DNA of 64,000 nt, from NCBI GenBank assembly GCA_900472175.1, contig UCHD01000011.1:1-64000 (forward strand), in the 5' to 3' direction. Positions 18,394 to 27,779 of the stretch are shown piece by piece. The notes beneath the pieces were generated by a model. It made no database searches, was not told the origin of the DNA, and saw nothing but the letters and a program-made list of their open reading frames with translations. The position numbers and the translations under genes are program-made. Source of the stretch: Hyphomicrobiales bacterium. GTDB lineage: Bacteria > Pseudomonadota > Alphaproteobacteria > Rhizobiales > Rhizobiaceae. Positions within the stretch are counted from its first letter, which is position 1. Each line of letters starts with the position of its first letter.

Positions 18394-19764
18394 ATGACGT
18401 TTAGTGCCGCACCATCCGAGAAACCAGTGGAACCCGCGCAGCCATCGACGATGCGGCGTGGCGCCTGTCCATCCCTGTCTGCGCCGATGATGACGGGCGA
18501 TGGCCTTTTGGCGCGGCTGCGGCCTGTAAAAGCGGGATTTGCGCTTGGCGAAATGACGGCGATCGCGAACGCGGCGGCGGTGTGCGGCAACGGCATTCTC
18601 GAAATTACCGCGCGGGGCAACCTGCAAATCCGTGGGTTGGCGGCGCAAACCGTCCCGCTCCTGGCTGAAAAAATAGCCGAGGCCGGCATAGACATTGCGC
18701 AAGGGCTGGCGATTGAAACGCCGCCGCTGGCCGGGCTGGACCCGGCCGAGATTACTGACGCCGTTTCCGTTGCCGAACGGCTGCGTCTGGCGGTGACCGC
18801 GCATCAGCCGCAATTGATCCTGGCCCCGAAGCTGTCGGTGGTCGTCGATGGCGGCGGACAGCTGAATCTGGGCGCGGTTACGGCCGATATCCGGCTGCGG
18901 GCCGTGCGCTTCAATGGAGAAGTGCGCTGGCTGCTGGCACTGGCTGGCACGGAAATGACGGCAAGACGGATTGCCGTGTTGGAGGAAGCAGCTGTCGTCC
19001 CGGCGGTGATGGATATCCTGAAGAACCTCGCCGCGATCGGCAGGGACGCGCGCGCGCGCGATATCGTCGGGGCTGTTTCGACCCGCTGGGCAGTGGCGCC
19101 CGATCTTGATCGGATCGCTCCCATGCCGCCGACGCCGAATGCGGCGGGCATTCATGCCAATGGTGAGCACTGCGTTTTGGGTATCGGCCTTCCGTTCGGA
19201 CAGATCCGCGCGCAGGATCTGTGCGCATTGCTTGAAGCGCTGGAAATTCTGGGCGCAACGGAAATCCGGCTTTCCCCCGGCCAGGCGATGATGGTGCTGG
19301 GAATTGCACGTGGCCGGATCGGTGCGGCGCAAGCGCTGGCGCTTGGCTACGGGTTGCGCGCCTTTCCGCGTGATCCGCGCAATCACATTGCCGCTTGCGC
19401 CGGTACCGGCGCTTGCCGCTCGGCGGGGATCGATACGCGGTCCGTGGCGCAAATGGTTGCCGATACGGCGCCGGTGCTGCTTGACGGATCGCTGACGGTC
19501 CATGTTTCCGGCTGTGCCAAGGGCTGTGCGAAGCCGTCTGCCTCGGCGCTGACGATCACGGCTGCGCCAATAGGCTACGGGCTTGTCGTAAATGGCCCAG
19601 CGTCAGCGCCGCCAACCGCTTACATCAAGGAAAACAACATAAGAACCGCGCTTGCACACCTCGACAAGCTGGTGTCCGAGCGGAAACAGGGTGGCGAATC
19701 GGCCCGGTCCTGCCTTACACGGCTCGGAGCGGACGCGATCACAGCCGCGGTTCAACAGGGATAG
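18394..19764 (+). CDS. cobG: Precorrin-3B synthase CobG
   Basis: About 456 residues built like half of a sulfite/nitrite reductase: ferredoxin-like repeats and a cysteine cluster (ACAGTGACRSAG, then SGCAKGCAKPSA) for the [4Fe-4S] centre. With oxygen it hydroxylates precorrin-3A at C-20 and forms the lactone, the step that defines the aerobic pathway. The start is uncertain: ATG 18394 is chosen, and a TTG ten codons upstream is possible. cobH follows after two bases. Confidence 0.93.
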   Translation: MTFSAAPSEKPVEPAQPSTMRRGACPSLSAPMMTGDGLLARLRPVKAGFALGEMTAIANAAAVCGNGILEITARGNLQIRGLAAQTVPLLAEKIAEAGIDIAQGLAIETPPLAGLDPAEITDAVSVAERLRLAVTAHQPQLILAPKLSVVVDGGGQLNLGAVTADIRLRAVRFNGEVRWLLALAGTEMTARRIAVLEEAAVVPAVMDILKNLAAIGRDARARDIVGAVSTRWAVAPDLDRIAPMPPTPNAAGIHANGEHCVLGIGLPFGQIRAQDLCALLEALEILGATEIRLSPGQAMMVLGIARGRIGAAQALALGYGLRAFPRDPRNHIAACAGTGACRSAGIDTRSVAQMVADTAPVLLDGSLTVHVSGCAKGCAKPSASALTITAAPIGYGLVVNGPASAPPTAYIKENNIRTALAHLDKLVSERKQGGESARSCLTRLGADAITAAVQQG

Positions 19765-19766
19765 AG

Positions 19767-20399
19767 ATGCCTGAATACGATTACATCCGGGATGGCGATG
19801 CCATCTACGAGCGTTCGTTTGCCATCATTCGCAACGAAACCGATCTGTCCCGCTTTTCCGAGGAAGAGGCCGATCTCGCCGTCCGCATGGTGCATGCTTG
19901 CGGATTGGTCGAGGCCGCGCAATATTTCGAGTTTTCTCCGGGTTTTGTTCCGGCAGCGCGTCAGGCGCTGAAGAACGGCGCGCCGATCTTCTGTGATGCC
20001 TTCATGGTCTCTCATGGCATTACCCGCGCGCGTCTGCCTGCCGAGAATGACGTGATCTGCACCTTGCGCGAACCGCAGACAGCCGATCTCGCCCGTGAGA
20101 TCGGCAACACCCGTTCTGCCGCCGCCTTGAAGCTCTGGGTCGAGCGCCTGGCCGGTTCCGTGGTTGCCATCGGCAATGCGCCGACAGCGCTTTTCTTCCT
20201 GCTGGAACTGTTGCGCGACGGCGCGCCGAAGCCGGCGGCAATCATCGGCATGCCGGTGGGATTTGTTGGAGCGGCTGAGTCCAAGGATGCGCTGGCGGAA
20301 AATTCCTATGGCGTGCCTTATGCGATCGTGCGTGGCCGCCTTGGCGGCAGCGCCATGACGGCGGCGGCCGTCAATTCGCTGGCGAGGCCGGGTCTTTGA
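19767..20399 (+). CDS. cobH: Precorrin-8X methylmutase CobH
   Basis: 210 residues, the normal size. It moves the methyl group from C-11 to C-12 to give hydrogenobyrinate. The conserved segment CDAFMVSHGITRARLP carries the active-site His, and GNAPTALFFLLELL and GMPVGFVGAAESK are family motifs. It starts two bases after cobG, and its TGA overlaps the TTG start of cobI. Confidence 0.95.
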   Translation: MPEYDYIRDGDAIYERSFAIIRNETDLSRFSEEEADLAVRMVHACGLVEAAQYFEFSPGFVPAARQALKNGAPIFCDAFMVSHGITRARLPAENDVICTLREPQTADLAREIGNTRSAAALKLWVERLAGSVVAIGNAPTALFFLLELLRDGAPKPAAIIGMPVGFVGAAESKDALAENSYGVPYAIVRGRLGGSAMTAAAVNSLARPGL

Positions 20400-21133
20400 G
20401 CGCCGCTTCGATCGGCAGGCTGATTGGTGTCGGTACAGGCCCGGGCGATCCGGAGCTTTTGACCCTCAAGGCCGTCAAGGCGCTGGCGGCAGCCGACGTG
20501 CTTGCCTATTTCGCCAAGGAAGGCCGGCGCGGCAATGGACGCGCGGTTGTCGACGGGCTGTTGAAGCCCGGTCTTGTCGAATTGCCACTCTACTATCCGG
20601 TGACTGTCGAGATCGACAAGGACCACGACGACTACAAGAGCCAGATTACCGGTTTCTACGATGCCTCGGCAGCCGCTGTTGCCGAACATTTGAACGCCGG
20701 TAAAACCGTTGCCATCCTCAGCGAAGGCGACCCGATGTTCTATGGCTCCTATATGCATTTGCATGTGCGGCTGGCCGGGCGTTTTCCGGTCGAGGTCATC
20801 CCCGGGATTACGGCCATGTCCGGCTGCTGGTCGCTGGCGGGATTGCCGATCGTACAGGGCGACGACGTGCTCTCCGTGCTTCCGGGCACGATGGGTGAGG
20901 ATCAACTGAAGCGCCGTCTTGGCGACACGGAAGCCGCCGTGATCATGAAGGTTGGCCGCAACCTGCCGAAAATCCGGCGGGCGTTGGTCGCTGCGGGCAA
21001 GATCAACCAGGCCGTTTACGTCGAGCGCGGCACGATGGCGAATTCCGCCATGATCCCGCTGGCTGAAAAAGCCGATGATATCGCGCCATATTTTTCGCTG
21101 GTGCTGGTGCCCGGCTGGAGTGGCAGGCCATGA
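20396..21133 (+). CDS. cobI: Precorrin-2 C20-methyltransferase CobI
   Basis: 245 residues of the tetrapyrrole methylase family. The motifs GVGTGPGDPELLTLKAVK at the N-terminus and VAILSEGDPMFYGSYMH in the middle are as in CobI/CbiL. It uses SAM to make precorrin-3A, the first step unique to corrins. The start is TTG (20396), overlapping the cobH stop in TTGA; the stop overlaps cobJ in ATGA. Both overlaps point to coupled translation. Confidence 0.95.
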   Translation: MSAASIGRLIGVGTGPGDPELLTLKAVKALAAADVLAYFAKEGRRGNGRAVVDGLLKPGLVELPLYYPVTVEIDKDHDDYKSQITGFYDASAAAVAEHLNAGKTVAILSEGDPMFYGSYMHLHVRLAGRFPVEVIPGITAMSGCWSLAGLPIVQGDDVLSVLPGTMGEDQLKRRLGDTEAAVIMKVGRNLPKIRRALVAAGKINQAVYVERGTMANSAMIPLAEKADDIAPYFSLVLVPGWSGRP

Positions 21134-21894
21134 GCGGTACGCTTTATGTGATCGGCACAGGTCCCGGCGGTCCGCAGCAGATGACGCCCGAGGCGCTTGA
21201 TGCGGTCTCGAAGTCCATCGATTTTCTCGGGTATGGCCCCTATCTCGACCGGCTCTCGCTACGCCCCGACCAGAACCGGATCGCCTCGGACAATCGGGAA
21301 GAGCTCGACAGGGCGCAGGCTGCGATCGTTCGCACTGTAGCCGGCTCCAATGTCTGCGTCGTCTCCGGCGGTGACCCGGGCGTCTTCGCCATGGCGGCCG
21401 CTGTCTGCGAGGCGATCGATAATGGCCCGGACGAATGGCGCACGATCGATCTCGTCATCGTGCCGGGTGTGACCGCCATGCTTGCGGTTGCCGCCCGTAT
21501 TGGCGCTCCGCTCGGACACGATTTTTGCGCCATCTCGCTGTCAGACAATCTGAAGCCGTGGGATGTGATCACCCGCCGCTTGAAGCTGGTGGCCGAAGCA
21601 GGCCTGGTGATCGCGCTCTACAATCCGATCAGCAAGGCGCGGCCCTGGCAGCTCGGCGAAGCATTCGAAATCCTGCGCACCGTTCTGCCTGCTGAAACGC
21701 CTGTCATCTTCGGCCGCGCGGCTGGCCGCCCGGATGAGCGCATGCTGGTCATGCCGCTTGGGCAGGCGGATGCACAGAAAGCTGATATGGCGACCTGTGT
21801 GGTCATCGGCTCGCCGGAAACGCGGATCATTGCGCGTCCGGGCAAGCCCGATCTGGTTTACACGCCGCGGTTCATTTCCGGGGAGAAAAGGTGA
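21130..21894 (+). CDS. cobJ: Precorrin-3B C17-methyltransferase CobJ
   Basis: 254 residues. The SAM-binding loop is VIGTGPGGPQQMTPEA and the second motif VCVVSGGDPGVFAMA, with LYNPISKARPWQ typical of CobJ/CbiH. It performs ring contraction with methylation at C-17, giving precorrin-4. Its last 37 bases overlap the 3' end of cobK on the other strand. Confidence 0.95.
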   Translation: MSGTLYVIGTGPGGPQQMTPEALDAVSKSIDFLGYGPYLDRLSLRPDQNRIASDNREELDRAQAAIVRTVAGSNVCVVSGGDPGVFAMAAAVCEAIDNGPDEWRTIDLVIVPGVTAMLAVAARIGAPLGHDFCAISLSDNLKPWDVITRRLKLVAEAGLVIALYNPISKARPWQLGEAFEILRTVLPAETPVIFGRAAGRPDERMLVMPLGQADAQKADMATCVVIGSPETRIIARPGKPDLVYTPRFISGEKR

Positions 21895-22628
21895 TCGACA
21901 AGGCCGAGCGCGTCTTTGACAGTCTCAACCGTGCAGACATCGGCCGGTTGCTGGCGCTCGACCATGATCACTGCGATACCGAGCGCGCGGGCGGCGGCGA
22001 TCTTGCCATAGGTGGCGGTGCCGCCGCTGTTCTTGGCGACGATGACGTCGATCTGGTTCTCGATCAGCAGTTGACGTTCGGCGGCCTCCTCGAACGGACC
22101 GGTCGCGAGAATGTAATGCGCTTCGGGAATGTCGAGCCGGGGTGTGACGGGATCGACGCTGCGGATCAGGTAGCTGTGCTGCGGCGCACTTTCGAAATGA
22201 AACGCCTCCTGTCTGCCGATGGCGAGGAAGACACGTTTCGGCACGGTGCTAAGAGCGCCGACCGCGTCCGCGATGGAGCGAACACTCGTCCAGCGATCGC
22301 CCGGTTCCTGCTTCCACATGGCGCGGCGCAAAGCAAAAAACAGAATACCGGTACTGCCTGCGGCGATGGCGGCGTTGTTGGAGATGCGAGCGGCAAAGGG
22401 ATGGGTGGCATCGATCAAAAGATCGAAATTTCCAGCCTTCAAAAATTCGGCAAGTCCGTCGCTGCCACCGAAGCCGCCGCTGCGGGTCGCAACGGGCTGC
22501 ACCATCGGCTCGGCCGTGCGTCCGGCCAGCGAAAGCAGGCAGTCGCAATCGGTGCGCTCAGCCAACGCGGCGGCCAGTTGCCGCGCTTCGGTCGTGCCGC
22601 CAAGGATCAGGATGCGGTGTTTGCCCAT
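21858..22628 (-). CDS. cobK: Precorrin-6A reductase CobK
   Basis: About 256 residues. The Rossmann-like start is HRILILGGTTEARQLA, and the family motif IDATHPFAARISNNA is present. It reduces precorrin-6A to dihydro-precorrin-6 with NADPH. It is the only cob gene here on the minus strand. The ATG at 22628 is chosen; a TTG three codons upstream is possible. Its start codon shares the palindrome CATG with the cobL start, so any promoter for cobK must lie inside cobL. Its 3' end overlaps cobJ. Confidence 0.93.
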   Translation of the reverse strand: MGKHRILILGGTTEARQLAAALAERTDCDCLLSLAGRTAEPMVQPVATRSGGFGGSDGLAEFLKAGNFDLLIDATHPFAARISNNAAIAAGSTGILFFALRRAMWKQEPGDRWTSVRSIADAVGALSTVPKRVFLAIGRQEAFHFESAPQHSYLIRSVDPVTPRLDIPEAHYILATGPFEEAAERQLLIENQIDVIVAKNSGGTATYGKIAAARALGIAVIMVERQQPADVCTVETVKDALGLVDHLFSPEMNRGV

Positions 22629-23868
22629 GGGTGACAATCAGGTCTTTTCTGGTGGTGACGCAACGCCGTGGCTGACGATTGTCGGCCTTGGCGAAGACGG
22701 TTTAGCCGGTCTCGGAGACGAGGCCAAGCGCTGCATCGCCAGTGCCTCGGTGGTTTTCGGCGGCGTTCGCCATCTTGAACTTGCCGGGCCGCTGATTGCG
22801 GGTGAGCAGCAGAGCTGGTTCAGTCCTTTCGAGCGCTCCGTCGAAGCTGTACTTGCGCGGCGCGGAACGCCCGTCGTGGTTCTTGCGTCCGGCGACCCAT
22901 TCTTCTTCGGCGTCGGCGTGACCTTGTCGCGGCAGATCGATCGTTCGGAAATGTGTGTTCTTCCTGCTCCGTCATCCTTCAGTCTGGCCGCCTCCCGTCT
23001 TGGTTGGGCGTTGCAGGATTCGGTGATCGTTTCCCTGCATGGGCGCCCGCTCGATCTGATCCGGCCGCATCTGCAGCCCGGCTCGCGCATCCTGGCGCTG
23101 ACATCGGATGAGCGCGGTCCTGGAGAACTTACCCGGCTGCTCGCAGCAAGCGGGTTCGGGCAATCCCGCATGACGGTGCTCGAGGCGCTGGGCGGCGGAC
23201 GGGAACGCGTCACCGCGCATGTCGCGGCGGAATTTTCGCTGACGGATATCAATCCGCTCAACATCTGCGCCGTCGAGGTCGTGGCTGAAGCCGGCGCCCG
23301 TATTCTGCCGCTGGCATCCGGCCTCGACGATGGATTGTTTGAGCATGACGGTCAGATCACCAAGCGGGAGGTTCGCGCACTGACGTTGTCGGCGCTTGCC
23401 CCGCGGCGCGGTGAATTGCTTTGGGATATCGGTGGCGGATCCGGCTCGATCGGCATCGAGTGGATGTTGTGCGCCCCGGCCATGCGCGCAATTGCCATCG
23501 AAGGCTCTGCCGAGCGGGCAGAGCGTATCAAGCGGAACGCGGCGAATTTTGGTGTGCCGGGTTTGACCGTCGTGCATGGTACCGCACCGGGCGCCCTTGC
23601 CGGGCTGCCATCTCCGGATGCGATCTTCGTTGGTGGTGGCGGCAGTGAAGAGGGCGTGATGGCAGCGGCAATTTCCGCCTTGAAGACCGGTGGCCGGCTG
23701 GTTGCCAATGCCGTCACGACGCAGATGGAAGCGGTGCTTCTCGATCATCACGCCCGGCTCGGCGGTTCGCTGATCCGTATCGATATTGCCCGCGCGTCTC
23801 CCGTTGGCGCGATGACCGGCTGGCGGCCGGCGATGCCGGTGACGCAATGGTCATGGGTAAAGCCGTGA
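22627..23868 (+). CDS. cobL: Precorrin-6Y C5,15-methyltransferase (decarboxylating) CobL
   Basis: 413 residues, equal to the known two-domain CobL. The N-terminal methylase half ([34 protein letters not shown]) is followed by a C-terminal class I methyltransferase half from about residue 230 ([17 protein letters not shown]). It methylates C-5 and C-15 and decarboxylates the ring-C acetate, giving precorrin-8X. The frame is open far upstream on top of cobK, but ATG 22627 gives the expected N-terminus. No convincing ribosome-binding site is seen. Confidence 0.94.
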   Translation: MGDNQVFSGGDATPWLTIVGLGEDGLAGLGDEAKRCIASASVVFGGVRHLELAGPLIAGEQQSWFSPFERSVEAVLARRGTPVVVLASGDPFFFGVGVTLSRQIDRSEMCVLPAPSSFSLAASRLGWALQDSVIVSLHGRPLDLIRPHLQPGSRILALTSDERGPGELTRLLAASGFGQSRMTVLEALGGGRERVTAHVAAEFSLTDINPLNICAVEVVAEAGARILPLASGLDDGLFEHDGQITKREVRALTLSALAPRRGELLWDIGGGSGSIGIEWMLCAPAMRAIAIEGSAERAERIKRNAANFGVPGLTVVHGTAPGALAGLPSPDAIFVGGGGSEEGVMAAAISALKTGGRLVANAVTTQMEAVLLDHHARLGGSLIRIDIARASPVGAMTGWRPAMPVTQWSWVKP

Positions 23869-23893
23869 TCTCGGAATTTCAAAAGGAAAACGC

Positions 23894-24658
23894 ATGACCG
23901 TTCATTTCATCGGAGCAGGCCCGGGCGCCGCAGACCTGATCACCGTGCGCGGCCGCGATCTGATCGCCCGCTGCCCGGTCTGCCTCTATGCCGGCTCGAT
24001 TGTTTCGCCGGAATTGCTGCAGTATTGCCCGGACGGTGCGCGCATCGTCGATACGGCGCCGATGTCGCTGGACGAGATCGAGGCGGAATATGTGAAAGCC
24101 GCCGCCGCTGGTCACGATGTGGCGCGGCTGCATTCCGGCGATCTGTCGGTCTGGAGCGCCGTTGCGGAGCAGATCCGCCGGCTGGAGAAGCATGGGCTGG
24201 ACTATACGATGACGCCCGGCGTGCCTGCGTTCGCGGCCGCTGCTGCGACGCTTGGCCGGGAACTCACCATTCCTGCCGTTGCCCAGAGCCTTGTTTTGAC
24301 TCGTGTCTCCGGCCGCGCATCGCCGATGCCAAATGCCGAGACCCTGGCCGGGTTCGGCGCCACCGGCGCAACGCTGGCCATTCATCTGGCCATCCACGCA
24401 CTCGGACAGGTGGTTGAGGAACTGACACCGCTTTATGGCGCGGATTGCCCGGTCGCCATCGTCGTCAAGGCTTCCTGGCCGGATGAGCGGGTGATCCGCG
24501 GTACACTTGCCGATATCGAAGCGAAGGTGGCGTCCGATCCGATCGAGCGGACGGCGCTGATCTTTGTCGGCAAGACGCTGGGCGCGACCGATTTCCGCGA
24601 AAGCTCGCTTTATGACGCGGCCTATCAGCGGCGGTTTCGTGGCCGCGACGGACTTTAG
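23894..24658 (+). CDS. cobM: Precorrin-4 C11-methyltransferase CobM
   Basis: 254 residues of the tetrapyrrole methylase family. The start [20 protein letters not shown], the motif [16 protein letters not shown] and [12 protein letters not shown] match CobM/CbiF. It converts precorrin-4 to precorrin-5. AAGGA precedes the ATG at a good distance. It ends the cob series and converges on phaG with six bases between stops and no terminator. No cobE-like gene lies between cobL and cobM. Confidence 0.95.
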   Translation: MTVHFIGAGPGAADLITVRGRDLIARCPVCLYAGSIVSPELLQYCPDGARIVDTAPMSLDEIEAEYVKAAAAGHDVARLHSGDLSVWSAVAEQIRRLEKHGLDYTMTPGVPAFAAAAATLGRELTIPAVAQSLVLTRVSGRASPMPNAETLAGFGATGATLAIHLAIHALGQVVEELTPLYGADCPVAIVVKASWPDERVIRGTLADIEAKVASDPIERTALIFVGKTLGATDFRESSLYDAAYQRRFRGRDGL

Positions 24659-24664
24659 CGCCAG

Positions 24665-25045
24665 TCAGATATCCATGCCTGTTGTATCTGGCTGCTCGCC
24701 GGTTGCCTTGCGCGGCACGTCGTTCTTGCCTTCGATCCGGTCGCGGTAAAGCGCAGATTGGCCAAGCAACATCAAGGTCACCGGCGTTGTCAGGATGACG
24801 AAGACGATGATCAGGACCTCATGAAGAATCCAGCGGTTCTGAAGGACGGCGAAGGTTATCATCGAAGCGGTGCAGATCAGGACCGTGCCGGCGCTGGCGC
24901 CGAGTGTCGGCGCATGCAGACGGCCATAGAAGGTCTTGAGCCTGATCAGCCCCATCGAACCGATAAGGGTAATGGCGGAGCCGGCGAGAAGAAGAATGCA
25001 GACCGGAATTGCAGCCCAGGTTGGAAGATCAGTCAGATGGCTCAT
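24665..25045 (-). CDS. phaG: Mrp/Pha-type cation:proton antiporter subunit G
   Basis: 126 residues, three membrane helices. IGSMGLIRLKTFYGRLHAPTLGAS is the MnhG/PhaG family signature, cited here by its RLKTFYGRLHAP core. The frame is open far upstream, but ATG 25045 overlaps phaF by four bases and gives the family length. It is the last subunit of the multi-subunit antiporter that exports K+ or Na+ in exchange for protons. Confidence 0.92.
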   Translation of the reverse strand: MSHLTDLPTWAAIPVCILLLAGSAITLIGSMGLIRLKTFYGRLHAPTLGASAGTVLICTASMITFAVLQNRWILHEVLIIVFVILTTPVTLMLLGQSALYRDRIEGKNDVPRKATGEQPDTTGMDI

Positions 25046-25323
25046 TCGATCACCTCGCCCCGCATCAGGAATTTGGCAAAGGCGATCGATGAAACAAAGC
25101 CGAGTATGGCGATGATCAGCGCCGCTTCGAAATAGATCGAATTGGCGGTGCGGATGCCGAATGTCAGCAGTAGCAACATGGCGACGATATAAAGCGCATC
25201 GAGACCAAGAATGCGGTCCTGCGCCCGCGGACCGCGAACCATGCGGAACAATGCACATCCCATGGCCAGCCCGAGTAGGATCTGGGACGCCAAGATAGAC
25301 CAGATGATGAAGAGCTCGTTCAT
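25042..25323 (-). CDS. phaF: Mrp/Pha-type antiporter subunit F
   Basis: 93 residues with three membrane helices. The motif RMVRGPRAQDRILGLDAL, with its conserved Arg-Gly-Pro and Asp, marks MnhF/PhaF proteins. The start is ATG 25323; it overlaps phaE and phaG by four bases each. Confidence 0.93.
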   Translation of the reverse strand: MNELFIIWSILASQILLGLAMGCALFRMVRGPRAQDRILGLDALYIVAMLLLLTFGIRTANSIYFEAALIIAILGFVSSIAFAKFLMRGEVIE

Positions 25324-25808
25324 TCGAATATCTCCTTCAACGGGGCCTCATAGCGATTTCTGATCAGTTCGGACCATGCAGCGCCATTTTCCAGGTCGAG
25401 CACGTGGATCATCAGCACACCGGTTTGGCGGTCGAACTCGAGCCAGGCGGTACCGGGCGTTGCCGTCAAAATACAGGCAAGCAGTGCCAGCGCATTCTCG
25501 TCGCGCAGGCTGATGTCAATGGCGACGAAGCCGGAATTGACCGGCCGTTTTCCCGCACGCAGGATGACGCCCATCACGGCGATATTGGAACGGACAACAT
25601 CGACGGCGACATGTCCAGCCAGGACGGCAATGCGGCGGTAATTCTTCAGCCGGGTCTTGTCGGGCTGGAGATTGACCATGGCCCACGCGAACGCAACGGC
25701 GAGAGCGGTCCCGAGCACGATCTGGCCTGGAGACACCGACTGGTTGATCAGCAGCCATAGCATCAAGAGGGCCAGCGATAGCAGCGGATAGGGGAACCAG
25801 TAGCGCAT
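25320..25808 (-). CDS. phaE: Mrp/Pha-type antiporter subunit E
   Basis: 162 residues. Two N-terminal helices (LLSLALLMLWLLINQS, IVLGTALAVAFAWAMV) and a soluble C-terminal part containing TPGTAWLEFD match MnhE/PhaE. Three bases separate it from phaD. It is thought to help complex assembly. Confidence 0.93.
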   Translation of the reverse strand: MRYWFPYPLLSLALLMLWLLINQSVSPGQIVLGTALAVAFAWAMVNLQPDKTRLKNYRRIAVLAGHVAVDVVRSNIAVMGVILRAGKRPVNSGFVAIDISLRDENALALLACILTATPGTAWLEFDRQTGVLMIHVLDLENGAAWSELIRNRYEAPLKEIFE

Positions 25809-25811
25809 GGC

Positions 25812-27437
25812 CTATTCCCCCCCTGCCGGGCCGGCGCGCGGTGCCGACATCACGCGTCCGATATAATTCTGCGGTTCGCCGAGTGATTTAGCGGTCGCGT
25901 CCATATAGCGCATGGCGGGACCAGCCTGGAAGCTCAGAAAGACGCACGTCGCCAGAAGCAGTAGAACCGGCGTGATTTCGATCAGGAAGACGCGCGGAAT
26001 GGTGCCTTCGATCGACGTCCAGAAGGTGCGGATACCGACGCGGTTCATGGCGATCATGGCTGCAAGGCCAGACAGGATCAAAAGGGCAGTATAGGTCCAT
26101 TCGGCGCCGGAAACCGGAGCATCGCCGCCAAAGCTGCCGGGATTGAACACCCCGTGTAGCATGGCGAATTTAGCGAGAAACCCTGACAGCGGCGGCAGGC
26201 CGGACAAGAGGATGGCGCAGGTGCAGAAGCACAGGCCGAGCACGGCCATGGTGCCGGGTACGGCGACGCCTCCTTCCTTTTCGTCTTCATTCTCGTCGAC
26301 GTCGCCATAAGCTTCCATCGTCACGGCCAGAACGTCGGCACCGGCATCGCGGGCGCGCTCCACCAGTTCGATCAGAAGGAAGAAGGCGCAGATCGTCAAC
26401 GTCGAGCTGACCAGATAAAACAGCGCGCCACCGATGACGGCGCCATTGCCAAGGCCGATTGCCGCCATCAACGTGCCGGAAGAAACCAGCACGCAATAGC
26501 CGGCAAGCCTGCCCATCGCCTGCGAAGCGAGAACGCCGATCGCTCCGAACCCGATGGTCAGCAGGCCGCCATAGAGCAGGACAGATTGCCCGAAGCCCAG
26601 GGAGGCGCCGGCATCGCTGCCAAACAGCAACATGGAGAGCCTGAGAAGAATATAGACGCCGACCTTGGTGAGGATGGCGAATATTGCAGCGACCGGCGGG
26701 GTTGCGGCCGAATAGGTGGCTGGTAGCCAGAAGCCGAGGGGCCACATGCCGGCCTTGACGAGGAAGGCGATGCCGAGCAATGCCGCGCCCGCCTCCATCA
26801 GCATACGGCTTTCCGGGCCAATGGTGGTGATGCGCATGGCAAGGTCGGCCATGTTCAGCGTGCCGGTCGCTCCGTAGATCAGGCTGACCCCGATCAGGAA
26901 CAGTGACGAGGCAGCAAGATTGACGGCGATATAGTGCAGGCCTGCCTTCACCCGCATCGGCCCCGAGCCATGCAACAGCAGTCCATAGGATGCGGCCAGC
27001 ATCATTTCGAAAAAGACGAACAGGTTGAAGAGGTCGCCTGTCAGGAAAGCGCCGTTCAGACCGGCCAGCATCAGCTGGAACAACGAGTGGAAATGATAGC
27101 CGGCCCGATGCCATTTCGCCATCGAGAACACTTGCGTCGCCATCGCCAATACACCCGTCAGCACCAGCATCAGAGCCGACAGCCGGTCAAGCACCAGGAC
27201 AATGCCGAAAGGGGCAGGCCAGTTTCCAAGCAGGTAGACGCTGGCGCCCGTTTCGCCTTCTCCCGAGGAGGCAGCCATCCGCATCAGCAGAAGGCTGATG
27301 ATGAAAACCACGACGGTCGAGGTGAAGGCGATTACGCCCTTCAGCGTCCGGTTTCGCTCATCGACAGGAATGAGCGCGGCGGCCGTGATGATCGGCAACA
27401 GGATTGGCAGGATGATCAGGTGGTGAAGCCAGTTCAT
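25812..27437 (-). CDS. phaD: Mrp/Pha-type antiporter subunit D (NuoN/complex I-like)
   Basis: 541 residues with about 14 membrane helices, homologous to the proton-pumping subunits of NADH dehydrogenase. The conserved Glu in FVFFEMMLAASYGLLL and Lys in AFLVKAGMWPLGFWLP are present. It is one of two large ion-translocating subunits. A charged insert rich in Asp and Glu (DVDENEDEKEGG, near residue 385) lies in a loop and looks variable. Confidence 0.94.
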   Translation of the reverse strand: MNWLHHLIILPILLPIITAAALIPVDERNRTLKGVIAFTSTVVVFIISLLLMRMAASSGEGETGASVYLLGNWPAPFGIVLVLDRLSALMLVLTGVLAMATQVFSMAKWHRAGYHFHSLFQLMLAGLNGAFLTGDLFNLFVFFEMMLAASYGLLLHGSGPMRVKAGLHYIAVNLAASSLFLIGVSLIYGATGTLNMADLAMRITTIGPESRMLMEAGAALLGIAFLVKAGMWPLGFWLPATYSAATPPVAAIFAILTKVGVYILLRLSMLLFGSDAGASLGFGQSVLLYGGLLTIGFGAIGVLASQAMGRLAGYCVLVSSGTLMAAIGLGNGAVIGGALFYLVSSTLTICAFFLLIELVERARDAGADVLAVTMEAYGDVDENEDEKEGGVAVPGTMAVLGLCFCTCAILLSGLPPLSGFLAKFAMLHGVFNPGSFGGDAPVSGAEWTYTALLILSGLAAMIAMNRVGIRTFWTSIEGTIPRVFLIEITPVLLLLATCVFLSFQAGPAMRYMDATAKSLGEPQNYIGRVMSAPRAGPAGGE

Positions 27438-27443
27438 GCCGCG

Positions 27444-27779
27444 CTACTCCCTGCCGTCGACATGGTCGGTACCGGTAAAGCCGCGGGAGGCGAGAAGGAC
27501 GACGAGAAACAGCGCCGTCATAGCGAAACCGATGACGATGGCCGTCAGCACAAGTGCCTGGGGGATGGGATCGGTATGGGTCAGAAGTCCACCGACACCA
27601 CCAGGTTCAAGCACTGGCGGCGCGTCGACTCTCAGCCGGCCCATGCCGAAGATGAAGAGATTGACCGCATAGGACAGCAGCGACAGGCCAATGATGACCT
27701 GATAGGTGCGCGGCCGGAAGAGCAGCCAGACGCCAGAGGCTGTCAGAACGCCGATGCCGGCGGAGAGAACGAGTTCCAT
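27444..27779 (-). CDS. phaC: Mrp/Pha-type antiporter subunit C (NuoK-like)
   Basis: 111 residues and three membrane helices, with the NuoK-like pattern LLSYAVNLFIFGMGRL and LTAIVIGFAMTALFLVV. The ATG at 27779 overlaps the phaAB stop in TAATG, so the two are coupled. Confidence 0.94.
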   Translation of the reverse strand: MELVLSAGIGVLTASGVWLLFRPRTYQVIIGLSLLSYAVNLFIFGMGRLRVDAPPVLEPGGVGGLLTHTDPIPQALVLTAIVIGFAMTALFLVVLLASRGFTGTDHVDGRE

